Assembly (NCBI GenBank): GCA_020161295.1
Contig: JAIUOA010000001.1
Span: forward strand, 418,158 to 482,157
Reading direction: 5' to 3'
From: Bacillota bacterium
GTDB lineage: Bacteria > Bacillota > Clostridia > Peptostreptococcales > Acidaminobacteraceae
DNA length: 64,000 bases
A model generated the notes under the pieces. It saw nothing but the letters and a program-made list of their open reading frames with translations, was not told where the DNA came from and ran no database searches. Below, in pieces: positions 1 through 8,628 of the stretch; position 1 is the stretch's first letter; the number at the start of each line of letters is the position of its first letter. The position numbers and the translations under genes were made by a program.

Positions 1-731
1 CCCACTCTGACGAAGTCAGTTGCCGGTTTGATTCTGCCCCAGCTCATCTCAGTTACGTGAACAAGTCCATCCATACCACCGATATCTACGAAAGCACCGA
101 AGTTCGTGATGCGCTTTACTTCACCCTTAACGGTTTGACCCACTTCGATATTTGACCAGAAGTTATCTTTTGCAGCTTGCTTCTCAATCATGGCGAATTC
201 TTTATGTGAGAATACCGCACGTCTTTTGAGCTTGTTGATTTCGATTACCTTAACTTTGATTTCTTGACCGATATAAGGTTTTAAATTCTTAACAAAACGG
301 TCTGACAATTGTGATGCAGGTACAAAGCCTCTGATTTCTTTATAGAAAGCAATCAAGCCGCCATTTACTGCATCGCTGACTTTAACCATGATTGGTTCAT
401 CCTTTTCATGGATGGCTTCGAGTTCTTCCCAGTCCTTATCGACATTCACCTTTCTAAGTGAAAGAAGAATATTGCCTTCGCCGTTATCGTGGCTTACCAC
501 GAAAACTTCGAGTTCATCGCCCGCTTTAAAGTTTTTCTGTAAATCATAGTTAGCATCTGCAGAAACTTCGTTTCTAGGGATTACGCCGTCAGATTTATAG
601 CCAATGTTAACGATGATAACATCAGCATTAACTTGAATTATGCTTCCTTTAACAATTGACCCTCTTCTTGGAATTTTTAATGATTCTTCAATTTGCGCCA
701 TCATTTCAGCCATTGAATTGTGATTATCCAT
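1..731 (-). CDS. rpsA: S1 RNA-binding domain protein, RpsA-like (3' end outside window)
   Basis: The 243 visible codons hold at least three successive S1-type OB-fold repeats. Repeat one covers about residues 23-90 (GSIVKGSIIQVNADVIIVNIGYKSDG), repeat two about 110-180 and repeat three from about 190 (GQTVKGEVKRITNFGAFVDIGGMDG). S1-repeat proteins bind mRNA at the ribosome. In Clostridia an S1 protein is often encoded next to, or fused with, ispH. Here the ispH stop codon is immediately followed by this ATG with no intergenic base, so the two are separate but very probably translationally coupled. The gene runs off the left edge, so the total number of S1 repeats is unknown. The family call is firm; whether it replaces ribosomal protein S1 is inference. 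Confidence 0.88.
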   Translation of the reverse strand, partial: MDNHNSMAEMMAQIEESLKIPRRGSIVKGSIIQVNADVIIVNIGYKSDGVIPRNEVSADANYDLQKNFKAGDELEVFVVSHDNGEGNILLSLRKVNVDKDWEELEAIHEKDEPIMVKVSDAVNGGLIAFYKEIRGFVPASQLSDRFVKNLKPYIGQEIKVKVIEINKLKRRAVFSHKEFAMIEKQAAKDNFWSNIEVGQTVKGEVKRITNFGAFVDIGGMDGLVHVTEMSWGRIKPATDFVRV

Positions 732-1598
732 CTAAAAAATTACCTCGCCTTCGTTTTCTATTTTAAGAATGACCGATTGGATGATCCAATCAGGTGTCGA
801 CGCACCGGCGGTGATGCCTACAACTTTTGTACCAATCAAGTCGGCACCGTTTAAGTCATCCTTAGTTTCAATATGAATGGTTCTTACTTGCTTTGCACAC
901 AGCTCAGCCAGCTTAATAGTGTTAGAACTGTGCTTTCCTCCGACGACGACCATCAGGTCTACCTTCGTAGCCAAGTCGATCACTGCCTTTTGACGCTCTT
1001 CTGTGGCGAGACAAATGGTGTTAAAAATCGTCGCTTCAGGGATTTTATCCTTAATCGCCTCGATCATCAAATCCCATAGCTTAATGCTAAAGGTCGTTTG
1101 TGCGACCACACAAGTGGGATGATTTGATGGTGATAACAGCATGACATGCTCTAAATTTTCCACAATTTCTGCTTTATTATCACACCAGCCATTGATGCCG
1201 ATAACCTCGGGATGCTGGGAATTTCCTACAATGATTATATTATACCCTTTTGAGGCATAACTTGAAACGGTATTTTGAATTTTTTTTACATAAGGACACG
1301 TGGCATCTAGTAATTTGATGCCCATGGTTGATGCTTGATCGTAAACGGATTTCGGTGCACCATGTGAACGAATGACGACTTTCACATCCCCTTCGTTTTG
1401 TGAATGATCTGGGATATCGTCCAGTGATTCAATCACCTGCACACCCTTTTCCGAATAATGGTTCGTCACCTGTTGATTATGAATGATTGGACCAAGTGTA
1501 TAGACGATTTCCTCTAAAGGCATAAGCGATTCTAAAATGTTCACTGCACGTTTAACGCCAAAACAAAATCCAGAATGCTCTGCAATTAAAATTTTCAT
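732..1598 (-). CDS. ispH: 4-hydroxy-3-methylbut-2-enyl diphosphate reductase
   Basis: Last enzyme of the MEP isoprenoid pathway, reducing HMBPP to IPP and DMAPP with a [4Fe-4S] cluster. The 288 residues match the family length. The three cluster cysteines are visible at C12 (SGFCFGVKRAV), C101 (DATCPYV) and C196 (NTICLATEERQ), with the substrate-pocket motifs SHGAP (around H79), HPEV (H129) and KHSSNT. The ATG has a GAGGT ribosome site 4 bases upstream and a good promoter just before it. It pairs functionally with dxs and ispA further along the window, so the MEP route is probably the isoprenoid source here. Confidence 0.96.
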   Translation of the reverse strand: MKILIAEHSGFCFGVKRAVNILESLMPLEEIVYTLGPIIHNQQVTNHYSEKGVQVIESLDDIPDHSQNEGDVKVVIRSHGAPKSVYDQASTMGIKLLDATCPYVKKIQNTVSSYASKGYNIIIVGNSQHPEVIGINGWCDNKAEIVENLEHVMLLSPSNHPTCVVAQTTFSIKLWDLMIEAIKDKIPEATIFNTICLATEERQKAVIDLATKVDLMVVVGGKHSSNTIKLAELCAKQVRTIHIETKDDLNGADLIGTKVVGITAGASTPDWIIQSVILKIENEGEVIF

Positions 1599-1610
1599 AT
1601 AAACCTCATA

Positions 1611-1639
1611 ATTATAACATAAACTTAAGAAATTGTAAA
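1611..1639 (-). promoter_or_regulatory. sigma-A-type promoter of ispH-rpsA
   Basis: On the minus strand TTTACA (1634-1639) and a perfect TATAAT (1611-1616) are separated by 17 bases, directly upstream of the ispH ribosome site. This suggests ispH and the S1 gene can be transcribed independently of plsC and cmk. Confidence 0.7.
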
Positions 1640-1670
1640 GTTTCGTCGATTTTTAGTTATGCTTATAGCA

Positions 1671-2288
1671 CTAGTTGCGATTTTCCGTCGCATCTGACTT
1701 GTACACCAAAAGTGCGCCATAGATATCATCGATAATCTTTTGTGAGATAGCCTCATAGGCTTCAGGCTCTAGCTTCTGATCGTAATATGCTTCCAGTAGG
1801 ACTGGATCATGAAACACGACTCTTAAAGGCCCTCTAAACTTATAAAACGAATCGATGGTGATGGGCAAAACCGGTGTTTTGGTCTTTATGGCCAGCATCG
1901 CCGTTCCCGCTTTAACCTTTAGTGGCTCAAACGTTTTATTTCGCGTTCCCTCAGGAAACAAGCCTAGGCTCTGATTGCCCTTTAAAATCGTCAAAGCCAT
2001 TTTAATCGCTTTTAAATCGTTCGCATCGCGGTCGACGGGAAAAACACCGATTTTTCTTAAAAAAGCTGCTACGATCCGATATTTGAACAGTTCCTTCTTC
2101 GCCATAAAACGGGTTTCAAAAGGCAATAGCCCACCTAGCACAAATGGGTCCTGCAAATTCAGGTGATTTGCGCACACCACATAATGCTGAGAAAGGTCTA
2201 AATGGTCCAGACCAATCACTTCCAGTCTGAAAAACGTTTTATAGTAAAAATAAGCACCTGCTTTACACGCTTTATATAAAAAATTCAT
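1671..2288 (-). CDS. plsC: 1-acyl-sn-glycerol-3-phosphate acyltransferase
   Basis: Transfers an acyl chain to lysophosphatidic acid, giving phosphatidic acid for membrane lipids. The 205-residue protein carries the acyltransferase signature NHLNLQD (NHx4D, residues 41-47) and the glycerol-phosphate binding motif FPEGTR (111-116), with a hydrophobic N-terminal segment that would dock it at the membrane. It lies 3 bases downstream of cmk in the same direction. The cmk-plsC-ispH order is common in Firmicutes. Length and motifs are normal. Confidence 0.93.
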   Translation of the reverse strand: MNFLYKACKAGAYFYYKTFFRLEVIGLDHLDLSQHYVVCANHLNLQDPFVLGGLLPFETRFMAKKELFKYRIVAAFLRKIGVFPVDRDANDLKAIKMALTILKGNQSLGLFPEGTRNKTFEPLKVKAGTAMLAIKTKTPVLPITIDSFYKFRGPLRVVFHDPVLLEAYYDQKLEPEAYEAISQKIIDDIYGALLVYKSDATENRN

Positions 2289-2291
2289 GGG

Positions 2292-2948
2292 CTATTCCTT
2301 TTCCTTAATGGCATCGATTATGAACGCCACCACTTCTTCTATGGTCTTGAACGTGGTATCGATTTCTATTGCACCAGAAGCTTTTCTTAAAGGTGACACT
2401 TCACGTCCAGAGTCTAGGGCATCTCGTTTGACGATTTCGTCAGTAAGTGCTTCCAGTGAGGTATTGAAGCCTTTTGCCTTCAGTTCGATCAACCGGCGTT
2501 TAGCGCGCTCGACTGGATCAGCCACGAGAAAAAATTTATAGTTCGCATCCGGTAAGACGACGGTGCCAATATCTCTGCCGTCCATGATCACGGATTGACC
2601 TGACGCAATTTTTCGTTGCATGTTCACCATTTCTGCGCGTACATAAGGATCCATAGAGACCACCGACACATTTTGTGTGACCTCTGGCGTTCGAATCGCT
2701 TCAGTGACGTCTACACCGTCCACATAAATGGCAGTGGGATTGATTTTAAGATCGATTTTATCGACGATCGTCTTAAGTGCTTGAGCATCATAAAGGTCAA
2801 TTGCCGCGGTTAATGCTGCAAAGGTAATGGCGCGGTACATGGCGCCTGTATCCAAATAAGTTATTTTCAATCGCTCAGCGATAATTTTAGCCACTGTGCT
2901 TTTTCCAGAACCCGCAGGTCCATCGACAGCAATATGCAAAATAGACAT
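2292..2948 (-). CDS. cmk: (d)CMP kinase
   Basis: Phosphorylates CMP and dCMP with ATP. The P-loop VDGPAGSGKST lies at the N-terminus, followed by the NMP-binding DTGAMYRA motif and MDGRDIGTVVLPDA, all typical of cytidylate kinase. A longer frame begins with GTG at 2957. I chose the ATG at 2948 because AGGTGG sits 5 bases before it, giving 218 residues, the usual length. It is followed at once by plsC. Confidence 0.94.
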   Translation of the reverse strand: MSILHIAVDGPAGSGKSTVAKIIAERLKITYLDTGAMYRAITFAALTAAIDLYDAQALKTIVDKIDLKINPTAIYVDGVDVTEAIRTPEVTQNVSVVSMDPYVRAEMVNMQRKIASGQSVIMDGRDIGTVVLPDANYKFFLVADPVERAKRRLIELKAKGFNTSLEALTDEIVKRDALDSGREVSPLRKASGAIEIDTTFKTIEEVVAFIIDAIKEKE

Positions 2949-2964
2949 ATAACCCACCTATTCA

Positions 2965-2992
2965 AAAATTAAAGCCACCTTGAGGTGGTCTC
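2965..2992 (-). terminator. possible hairpin between rpiR and cmk
   Basis: CCACC (2975-2979) pairs with GGTGG (2984-2988) around a TTGA loop. On the minus strand the hairpin is followed by a T-rich stretch with only short runs. It may help end the upstream operon, but it overlaps the cmk leader and could instead be a leader structure. Confidence 0.3.
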
Positions 2993-3029
2993 TTTTTATT
3001 ATACCGTAAATGAGGTGTATTCGCAAATG

Positions 3030-3058
3030 AGAAATGGGGCCACTTATCGTAGCCCCAA
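3030..3058 (-). terminator. hairpin directly after the rpiR stop
   Basis: GGGGC (3036-3040) and GCCCC (3052-3056) form a stem two to three bases past the rpiR stop codon, followed on the minus strand by ATTTCTCATTT. The U-tract is weak, so this is a candidate terminator only. Confidence 0.4.
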
Positions 3059-3060
3059 CC

Positions 3061-3912
3061 TTATTTTATGCTATAGATACCATATTCTTCCCAAATGCGT
3101 TCCAGCTTCTCGAGATTTTTCTCAACCCCTTCTTTTCTAAGACTCACACCGATAATCAAAGAATTGATTAAACTCATGGGAGCGACAAAGGAGTCGATGA
3201 AGGTATTCATATTGTATTTTGCGGTTAAACAATACTTCACTTTTTCGAAAAGCGGTGAGTTGAGTCCATCGGTAATACCGAGAATCGTCGTCTCATTTCG
3301 AATGGCGTAGTCCACACAGTCATAAGTACGCTTAGAGTACCGTGGGAACGATAAGACGATCATCACGTCGTCTTTGGAAAGATTCAAAAGCTGATCATAA
3401 ACATCCTGCGCGGTTTCATGGATGACATGAATTTCCGGAAGGATGAAGTTCAGATAAAAACCTAGGTAGTTCGCAAGCACTGAAGAGCTTCTCAGCCCTA
3501 AAATGTAGACTTTCTTTGCCTTGATGATTTCACCGATAAATTGGCTGATCAGTTCAGCATCAAATTGATCGATGGTCTGCCTGATGTTTTCAATGTCATT
3601 CACCATAATCTTCGTCAGATATTCTGACTCGTTATGTTCCTTCGACATTTCAAATCGCTGCACGGTTGTAAGTTTTGTCTTGATGGTTTCTTGAAGTTCC
3701 TTCTGAAGTTCAGGATATCCTGCATATCCGATAGAGCCTGCAAATCTCACCACAGTCGACTCACTGATATCCACATTCTTTCCCAGTGTTGATGCCGTCA
3801 TAAATGCTACCTTATCGTAATTTGATAAGATATAGTCTGCGATTTTCTTATGACTTTTACTGAGTCCGAGGTACTGCTGTCTAATACGACCTAATAAATC
3901 ACCACTGCTCAT
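3061..3912 (-). CDS. MurR/RpiR-family transcriptional regulator
   Basis: The 283 residues show the two-domain RpiR layout. An N-terminal helix-turn-helix covers residues 1-77 (NVDISESTVVRFAGSIGY is the recognition-helix region). A C-terminal SIS sugar-phosphate domain covers about 120-260 (VYILGLRSSSVLANYLGF). SIS regulators usually sense phosphosugars. Here the gene follows the ferredoxin-dependent 2-oxoacid oxidoreductase genes by 29 bases in the same direction, so it is probably co-transcribed with them. Its ligand and targets cannot be read from the sequence; control of the oxidoreductase operon is a guess from position. Confidence 0.85.
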   Translation of the reverse strand: MSSGDLLGRIRQQYLGLSKSHKKIADYILSNYDKVAFMTASTLGKNVDISESTVVRFAGSIGYAGYPELQKELQETIKTKLTTVQRFEMSKEHNESEYLTKIMVNDIENIRQTIDQFDAELISQFIGEIIKAKKVYILGLRSSSVLANYLGFYLNFILPEIHVIHETAQDVYDQLLNLSKDDVMIVLSFPRYSKRTYDCVDYAIRNETTILGITDGLNSPLFEKVKYCLTAKYNMNTFIDSFVAPMSLINSLIIGVSLRKEGVEKNLEKLERIWEEYGIYSIK

Positions 3913-3941
3913 GTCTTATTGCTCCGACGTGCAAATTTTCA

Positions 3942-4487
3942 TTATTTTTGAAGCGTTTTAGCGAGTTCATATCCCTTTTGTAAGGCTAGTCTATTTAAGT
4001 CCTCAGTTCCTTTAGGAATTCTCGCCATAATTGCCGCTTCAAGACTCCCTTCCGTAACGATGCCTGTGAGACCCACGATCAATCCTAAAGCCACGATGTT
4101 CGCCACGATTTCTTTGCCGACTTCGTTGATGGCTGTTTTGATGATCGGTACACGATAGATGTGCTTTGCTTTTAAAGTCTCAGGTAAGGTGATCGACTCG
4201 TCAACGATGACTGTGCCGTCTACTGAGATATCTTTAATATACTTGTCACTTGCGATTTGTGTAAGTGCTAATGTCATATTTGGTAAAGTCACCTTTGGGA
4301 AATCGATGCTGTCTTCACTGATGATGACCTCAGCTTTACTTGCACCACCTCTCGCCTCAGGGCCATAGCTCTGAGTTTGAATGGCATTTTTATCGTCCTT
4401 AAGCGCCGCTTCTGCTAGTATAATCCCTGCCGTGATCAGACCTTGACCGCCTGAACCGGATAATCTAAGTTCTAGTTGTTTACTCAT
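3942..4487 (-). CDS. korC: 2-oxoacid:ferredoxin oxidoreductase, gamma subunit
   Basis: Gamma subunit of a CoA-acylating 2-oxoacid oxidoreductase. The signatures are LRLSGSGGQGLITAG at the N-terminus and QTQSYGPEARGGASKAEVIIS, which contact CoA and the alpha/beta core. The open frame extends upstream into korB, but the ATG at 4487 has GGAGG 8 bases before it and gives 181 residues, the family length. The order korD-korA-korB-korC is that of 2-oxoglutarate or branched-chain 2-oxoacid oxidoreductases. The substrate cannot be decided here. Confidence 0.9.
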   Translation of the reverse strand: MSKQLELRLSGSGGQGLITAGIILAEAALKDDKNAIQTQSYGPEARGGASKAEVIISEDSIDFPKVTLPNMTLALTQIASDKYIKDISVDGTVIVDESITLPETLKAKHIYRVPIIKTAINEVGKEIVANIVALGLIVGLTGIVTEGSLEAAIMARIPKGTEDLNRLALQKGYELAKTLQK

Positions 4488-4503
4488 TTGACTTTTCCTC
4501 CGG

Positions 4504-5319
4504 CTATTTTTTTTGCGATGCAATAATTTGATCGTATTGCTCAGTATATTCAGGCTCTGCTTTATTGATAAACTCACCCATGAGGAACTTGCCTTCTTTT
4601 TTCTCAGGTGGTAATTTCTCGGCAACCTTCACATCGATAAAACTGTCCTTGAGGAAAGTCATCATGTCCACAACTGAACCCTTTTTGTTTTTTCTACCGT
4701 AGTAGGTTGGGCAAATGGAAATAGCCTCCACCATTGAAAAGCCTTTATGGCGAATCGCTGTTTCGATGAGTTTATCCATTTGTGGCACATGATACGCTGT
4801 GGTTTTAGCAGCGTAAGTAGCGCCTGCACCGATGGCAAGTTGTGTAATATCAAATGGCTTATCGATGTTGCCATAAGGGGCTGTGGTGCCTTTTTCCTTC
4901 GTAGGCGTGGTTGGGGAGTACTGGCCACCTGTCATACCGTAAATGTTGTTATTAAAGCAAATCGTCGTGATGCCGATGTTTCTTCTAGCTGCGTGGATCA
5001 AATGGTTACCACCGATAGCAGATAAATCGCCATCGCCTGCAATAACGATCACTTCCAGTTCAGGATTCGCAAGCTTAACACCCGTAGCAAATGCAAGTGC
5101 ACGGCCATGTGTGGTGTGAAGCGTGTTGAAGTCCATGTAACCAGGTGCTCTAGAGGAACATCCGATTCCGGAAACGATACATACCTTGTCTTTATCCAAA
5201 CCGATTTTTTCAATCGCACGTGCGATAGAGGCCATTATAATACCATGTCCGCAACCTGGGCACCAGATATGCGGGAACTTATCCATGCGAAAGAAGCCTT
5301 CTACTAAAGGATGATTCAT
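4504..5319 (-). CDS. korB: 2-oxoacid:ferredoxin oxidoreductase, beta (TPP) subunit
   Basis: Binds thiamine pyrophosphate and the catalytic iron-sulfur cluster. Residues about 18-25 read WCPGCGHG, the Cys pair of the cluster. GDGDLSAIGGNH followed by NNNIYGMTGGQYSPTTP is the TPP/Mg motif. The 271 residues match the family. The start codon overlaps the korA stop (TAATG), so the subunits are translationally coupled. The product is acyl-CoA plus reduced ferredoxin and CO2, an energy-yielding step in amino-acid fermentation. Confidence 0.93.
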   Translation of the reverse strand: MNHPLVEGFFRMDKFPHIWCPGCGHGIIMASIARAIEKIGLDKDKVCIVSGIGCSSRAPGYMDFNTLHTTHGRALAFATGVKLANPELEVIVIAGDGDLSAIGGNHLIHAARRNIGITTICFNNNIYGMTGGQYSPTTPTKEKGTTAPYGNIDKPFDITQLAIGAGATYAAKTTAYHVPQMDKLIETAIRHKGFSMVEAISICPTYYGRKNKKGSVVDMMTFLKDSFIDVKVAEKLPPEKKEGKFLMGEFINKAEPEYTEQYDQIIASQKK

Positions 5320-6452
5320 TATAATACCTCCTTAAATTTCTGGATCAATTCTTCTGGTGTGAGCACTTCGCCATTTGCTTTTCCACAAAAACGCACTGGT
5401 GCGTTATTTTTAACGACGCGCTCCACTTCAAGTTTCATTTGCCCATAATTTAATTCGGCGACGATGATATCCTTGACTTGTTCGCTGAGCTTATAAAGTG
5501 CCGCTTCTGGGAAAGGCCAGACGGTGATTGGTCTAAACAAACCCACTTTAATGCCTTCTGCTCTAAGCTTCTTCACTGCTGCTTTAGCGGTTCTAGCAGT
5601 TCCGCCATAAGCGACGATCAAGTAATCCGCATCAGCCGTTTCGATTTCCTCAAAAGTGATGATGTCATCGAGATTATCGGTAATTTTAGCCATTAAACGG
5701 TCCATGAGAATGCCCGCATTCTTGGTGCTGTTGCTAGGGAATCCTGTCTCGTCATGCATAAGACCAGTAACGTGATATCTAAATCCTGATCCGAAGTCGG
5801 CCATTTTAGGAACGATATCGCCATCAACTACTTTATAAGCTTTATAGTCAGATCCTGGTTCCGGTTTGATTCTATTATAAATTTCCACTTCAGACGCATC
5901 TGGAATTTCAATTTTTTCTCTCATATGACCTGTAATCTCATCAGTGAGTAAAATGACAGGTGTTCTATATTTTTCCGCAAGGTTAAATGCGCGAATCGTC
6001 AAATCAAAGGTTTCTCTAACCGAGTCTGGCGTTAAACAAATGACAGGATGATCACCATGTGTTCCCCACATCGCTTGCATCAAATCACCTTGGCCTGGGG
6101 CTGTTGGAAGGCCTGTACTTGGGCCACCACGCTGGACGTTTACAATCACCACAGGAATTTCTGTTAATGCCGCATAGCCGATATTTTCTTGCTTAAGTGA
6201 AAAACCAGGTCCAGAAGTGGCTGTCATGGCTTTTGCACCTGTTAAAGAAGCGCCTATGGCAGCTGCGATTCCAGCAATCTCATCTTCCATTTGAATAAAT
6301 TTGCCGCCAATTCTTGGGAGGCGTTCCGCTGAAAGTTCAGCAATTTCAGTTGAAGGTGTGATCGGATAACCAGAATAAAACGTCATTCCAGCCATTAACG
6401 CGCCTTCTACACATGCTTCATTGCCTTGGAGAAACTTGACTTTTTTAGCCAT
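5319..6452 (-). CDS. korA: 2-oxoacid:ferredoxin oxidoreductase, alpha subunit (KorA/VorB type)
   Basis: The 377-residue alpha subunit has the pyrimidine-binding motif YPITPSTEIAE near residue 30 and SGPGFSLKQE near 80, and a C-terminal transketolase-like domain ending around VLTPEELIQKFKEVL. Proteins of this length and sequence are annotated either as 2-oxoglutarate (Kor) or 3-methyl-2-oxobutanoate (Vor) oxidoreductase; motifs alone do not separate them. It starts right at the end of korD (one-base overlap). With no other carbon-skeleton enzyme nearby, the choice between glutamate-derived and valine-type substrates stays open. Confidence 0.92.
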   Translation of the reverse strand: MAKKVKFLQGNEACVEGALMAGMTFYSGYPITPSTEIAELSAERLPRIGGKFIQMEDEIAGIAAAIGASLTGAKAMTATSGPGFSLKQENIGYAALTEIPVVIVNVQRGGPSTGLPTAPGQGDLMQAMWGTHGDHPVICLTPDSVRETFDLTIRAFNLAEKYRTPVILLTDEITGHMREKIEIPDASEVEIYNRIKPEPGSDYKAYKVVDGDIVPKMADFGSGFRYHVTGLMHDETGFPSNSTKNAGILMDRLMAKITDNLDDIITFEEIETADADYLIVAYGGTARTAKAAVKKLRAEGIKVGLFRPITVWPFPEAALYKLSEQVKDIIVAELNYGQMKLEVERVVKNNAPVRFCGKANGEVLTPEELIQKFKEVL

Positions 6453-6661
6453 TATTCTTTACCTCCTAAAAAAATAGCGAAATCTGGGCATCTCATTTGA
6501 CACATACCGCATTTAATGCAGTTTTCTCTGTCGAGCATGGTCACTTTGCCGTTTTCGTTAAAGCCCAATACTTTTTTAGGACAAAACGCGATACAAATCC
6601 CACAACCTTTACACCATGATTCGTTGATGTGTATGGTTAAATTATCTTTTGAATCAGCCAT
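6452..6661 (-). CDS. korD: 2-oxoacid:ferredoxin oxidoreductase, delta (2[4Fe-4S] ferredoxin) subunit
   Basis: Small 69-residue ferredoxin with two complete CxxCxxCxxxC motifs: CKGCGICIAFCP and CIKCGMCQMRCP. It would pass electrons from the TPP site to soluble ferredoxin. It is the first gene of the operon, with a clear promoter 30-55 bases upstream and a GGAGG ribosome site. Confidence 0.93.
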   Translation of the reverse strand: MADSKDNLTIHINESWCKGCGICIAFCPKKVLGFNENGKVTMLDRENCIKCGMCQMRCPDFAIFLGGKE

Positions 6662-6688
6662 TAGAAATCCTCCTTTACTCTCATATCC

Positions 6689-6716
6689 ATCATATCACAG
6701 AGGGTTCATTTTGCAA
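6689..6716 (-). promoter_or_regulatory. promoter of the korDABC operon
   Basis: On the minus strand TTGCAA (6711-6716) and TATGAT (6689-6694) are 16 bases apart, just upstream of the korD ribosome site. The 140-bp gap 6662-6804 holds nothing else recognisable except AT-rich DNA. Confidence 0.55.
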
Positions 6717-6804
6717 GGATTATTTCATTTTGAAAGAGAGAGATTATTTTTTGCAATTTTTCATTCAAATTGTATGGTAGACTTTTCGTATTGTGGTATA
6801 CAAT

Positions 6805-7281
6805 CTACTTTTTCACATGACCTTTACAGGGTTTCGAGAAGAACGCCGCAATATCTTGAAGATAGTGAAACCGTTGATTTTCCAGTGTGTGAAGCATGGT
6901 AGTCGGTACCCCTGAACGGGTCAAATCCTCACCACTCCCAGTGGGGATTCCTTCACGGTCATAGAAGCGATTTAGTGCATCTGCGTTTAAAAAAATGACA
7001 TGAGCGCCGCCGCGAATTTCAATCCCGTTCAAGGTCGCACGGAAAAGACCATCTCCAAACTGATTTCCCCGCTCCTGTGGCGTCACGAAAAGGGTGTGAA
7101 AGACGGCAACTTGTGGTGATATAAACTCGAAAATTGAAAACCCCAACAGGTTTCTTCCATCATCGACGGAAAAATACTGCAGGGGTTCACCTGATATGGA
7201 TTTCAAATGTGCAACCTCAGGGCATAGCTTGATTGCACGCTCATAAAGCATCTCATGATTCTGTGGCATAAACTGGATCAT
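6805..7281 (-). CDS. GNAT-type N-acetyltransferase
   Basis: A 158-residue protein whose middle part (VAVFHTLFVTPQERGNQFGDGLFRATL) looks like the acetyl-CoA-binding Q/RxxGxG/A motif A of GNAT enzymes. It is followed by FLNADALNRFYDREG, resembling motif B with the usual Tyr. The substrate is unknown. The longer frame from 7311 runs into scpB. The ATG at 7281 has GGAGGG about 6 bases before it and overlaps the scpB 3' end by 29 bases, so it is coupled to the scp operon. Confidence 0.7.
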   Translation of the reverse strand: MIQFMPQNHEMLYERAIKLCPEVAHLKSISGEPLQYFSVDDGRNLLGFSIFEFISPQVAVFHTLFVTPQERGNQFGDGLFRATLNGIEIRGGAHVIFLNADALNRFYDREGIPTGSGEDLTRSGVPTTMLHTLENQRFHYLQDIAAFFSKPCKGHVKK

Positions 7282-7861
7282 CGTTACCCTCCGATTCGCT
7301 ATTTTCGACACTGACGAATCCTTTAAACGCCGTCACTTCAGGAAGATCGTTTAAGGTTTTAAAACCGAAGCTTCTTAAAAACGTGTCTGTGGTGCCATAA
7401 ATTTGAGGCCTGCCTATTTTTTCGAGCTTCCCCTTCACCTCCACCAGTTCACGGTCTATGAGGCTTTGAAGCGGTCCTTCTGAATTGACGCCTCTGATTT
7501 GCTCGATATCGAGCTTCGTGATGGGTTGCTTATACGCGATGATGGCTAACACCTCCAGCGCAGAGTTAGACAACCCCTTGCTTTTAGAAGTGGCACACAA
7601 TTGCTCGACATAAGGATAATTTTCCTTAAGCGTGGCAAATTGATAATGTTTGTTGGTTTCTATCAACTGGATGCCCCGCTTTTCGGATATGAGGGACATG
7701 CGAATTTCATCGATTAGCTTTTCCACCGTTCCCGGCTTCATGTCTAAAATTTTTGCGATCTTATATAAACTGAGTGGCTCAGCCCATGCAAATAGCAAGG
7801 ATTCTATTACCGACTTCGCCTTTTGGTGTTCTCCGTCTTGATCAATTGGTATTAAGCTCAC
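7253..7861 (-). CDS. scpB: segregation and condensation protein B
   Basis: Partner of ScpA and Smc in the bacterial condensin complex. It shows the paired winged-helix layout, with SVIESLLFAWAEPLSLYKIAKIL at the N-terminus and the conserved ALEVLAIIAYKQPITKLDIEQIRGVNS and GRPQIYGTTDTFLRSFG segments. It is 202 residues long. It starts with GTG overlapping the scpA stop codon (GTGA), a normal coupling for this pair. Confidence 0.95.
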   Translation of the reverse strand: MSLIPIDQDGEHQKAKSVIESLLFAWAEPLSLYKIAKILDMKPGTVEKLIDEIRMSLISEKRGIQLIETNKHYQFATLKENYPYVEQLCATSKSKGLSNSALEVLAIIAYKQPITKLDIEQIRGVNSEGPLQSLIDRELVEVKGKLEKIGRPQIYGTTDTFLRSFGFKTLNDLPEVTAFKGFVSVENSESEGNDDPVYATES

Positions 7862-8628
7862 GATAACTCCTCTAACTCGACATAATGTCTTTTTTTAATG
7901 ATAATCTCTCCAAACAAGGTTTCCTGCTCGATGGCGATCTCCTTGAGCTTTAATAGTTCAAGTAATGCCAGAAACGTCACCACCACTTCCTCACGGGCGA
8001 TGACTTCACCAAACAGCGCGTTAAACTCAAATGCCTCTGAGCTAAGCAGGAGCGTTCGTACCCGAGTGATTTTCTCCTCCACCGTGTACATGTCCCGTTT
8101 AATGCCTTTAAAAAACTGCTGACGCCCATCATCAAACCGGTTCATCTTTTGAAGCAAACGCTTCACCGCATCCACTAGCAGCATACTATCCATGGAATCG
8201 TTCAGCGCTGTCACAGGAACCGTTCGGATGTACTCGGTCAAGTCCTCTTGTTCTCTGAAAAGCACCTCGTCCAGCGTTCCTTCCAGCGTGCGTAGCTTGC
8301 TTGCGATGTCCTTAAAATGCTTGTATTCCACTAGTCGCTTCACGAGCTCCTGTCTAGGATCATCGTGTACATAGTCGATAATTTCTAGTTCGCCATTGTC
8401 CGGTAACAGCATTTTCGACTTGATTTCCAACAGTGTGGCCGCCATGACGATGAACTCTGAAGCAAACTCCAAATCGAGTTCATCCACATCGCCGATGGCT
8501 TCTAAAAATTGAGAAGTAATGCTGACGATGGGAATATCGTAAATATCCACCTCTTCTCTGGTAATGAGGTGCAACAGTAAATCCAGTGGTCCTTCAAATG
8601 CGTTTAGCTTAATGTCCATACTCATCAT
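7858..8628 (-). CDS. scpA: segregation and condensation protein A (kleisin)
   Basis: Kleisin subunit that bridges the Smc heads. The N-terminal FEGPLDLLLHLI and EEVDIYDIPIVSITSQFLEAI are diagnostic, and the C-terminal winged helix ends around FLALLELLKLKEIAIEQ. Several starts are possible: TTG at 8640 and ATGs at 8628, 8625 and 8619. I took the ATG at 8628, behind a weak GAGAG. All overlap the end of the upstream cca gene. The gene order cca-scpA-scpB implies one transcript. Confidence 0.94.
   Translation of the reverse strand: MMSMDIKLNAFEGPLDLLLHLITREEVDIYDIPIVSITSQFLEAIGDVDELDLEFASEFIVMAATLLEIKSKMLLPDNGELEIIDYVHDDPRQELVKRLVEYKHFKDIASKLRTLEGTLDEVLFREQEDLTEYIRTVPVTALNDSMDSMLLVDAVKRLLQKMNRFDDGRQQFFKGIKRDMYTVEEKITRVRTLLLSSEAFEFNALFGEVIAREEVVVTFLALLELLKLKEIAIEQETLFGEIIIKKRHYVELEELS

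Noticed and set aside
4488..4625. In-frame N-terminal extension of korC by 46 residues
   Set aside because: It overlaps korB and lacks family similarity; the ATG at 4487 has GGAGG in front.
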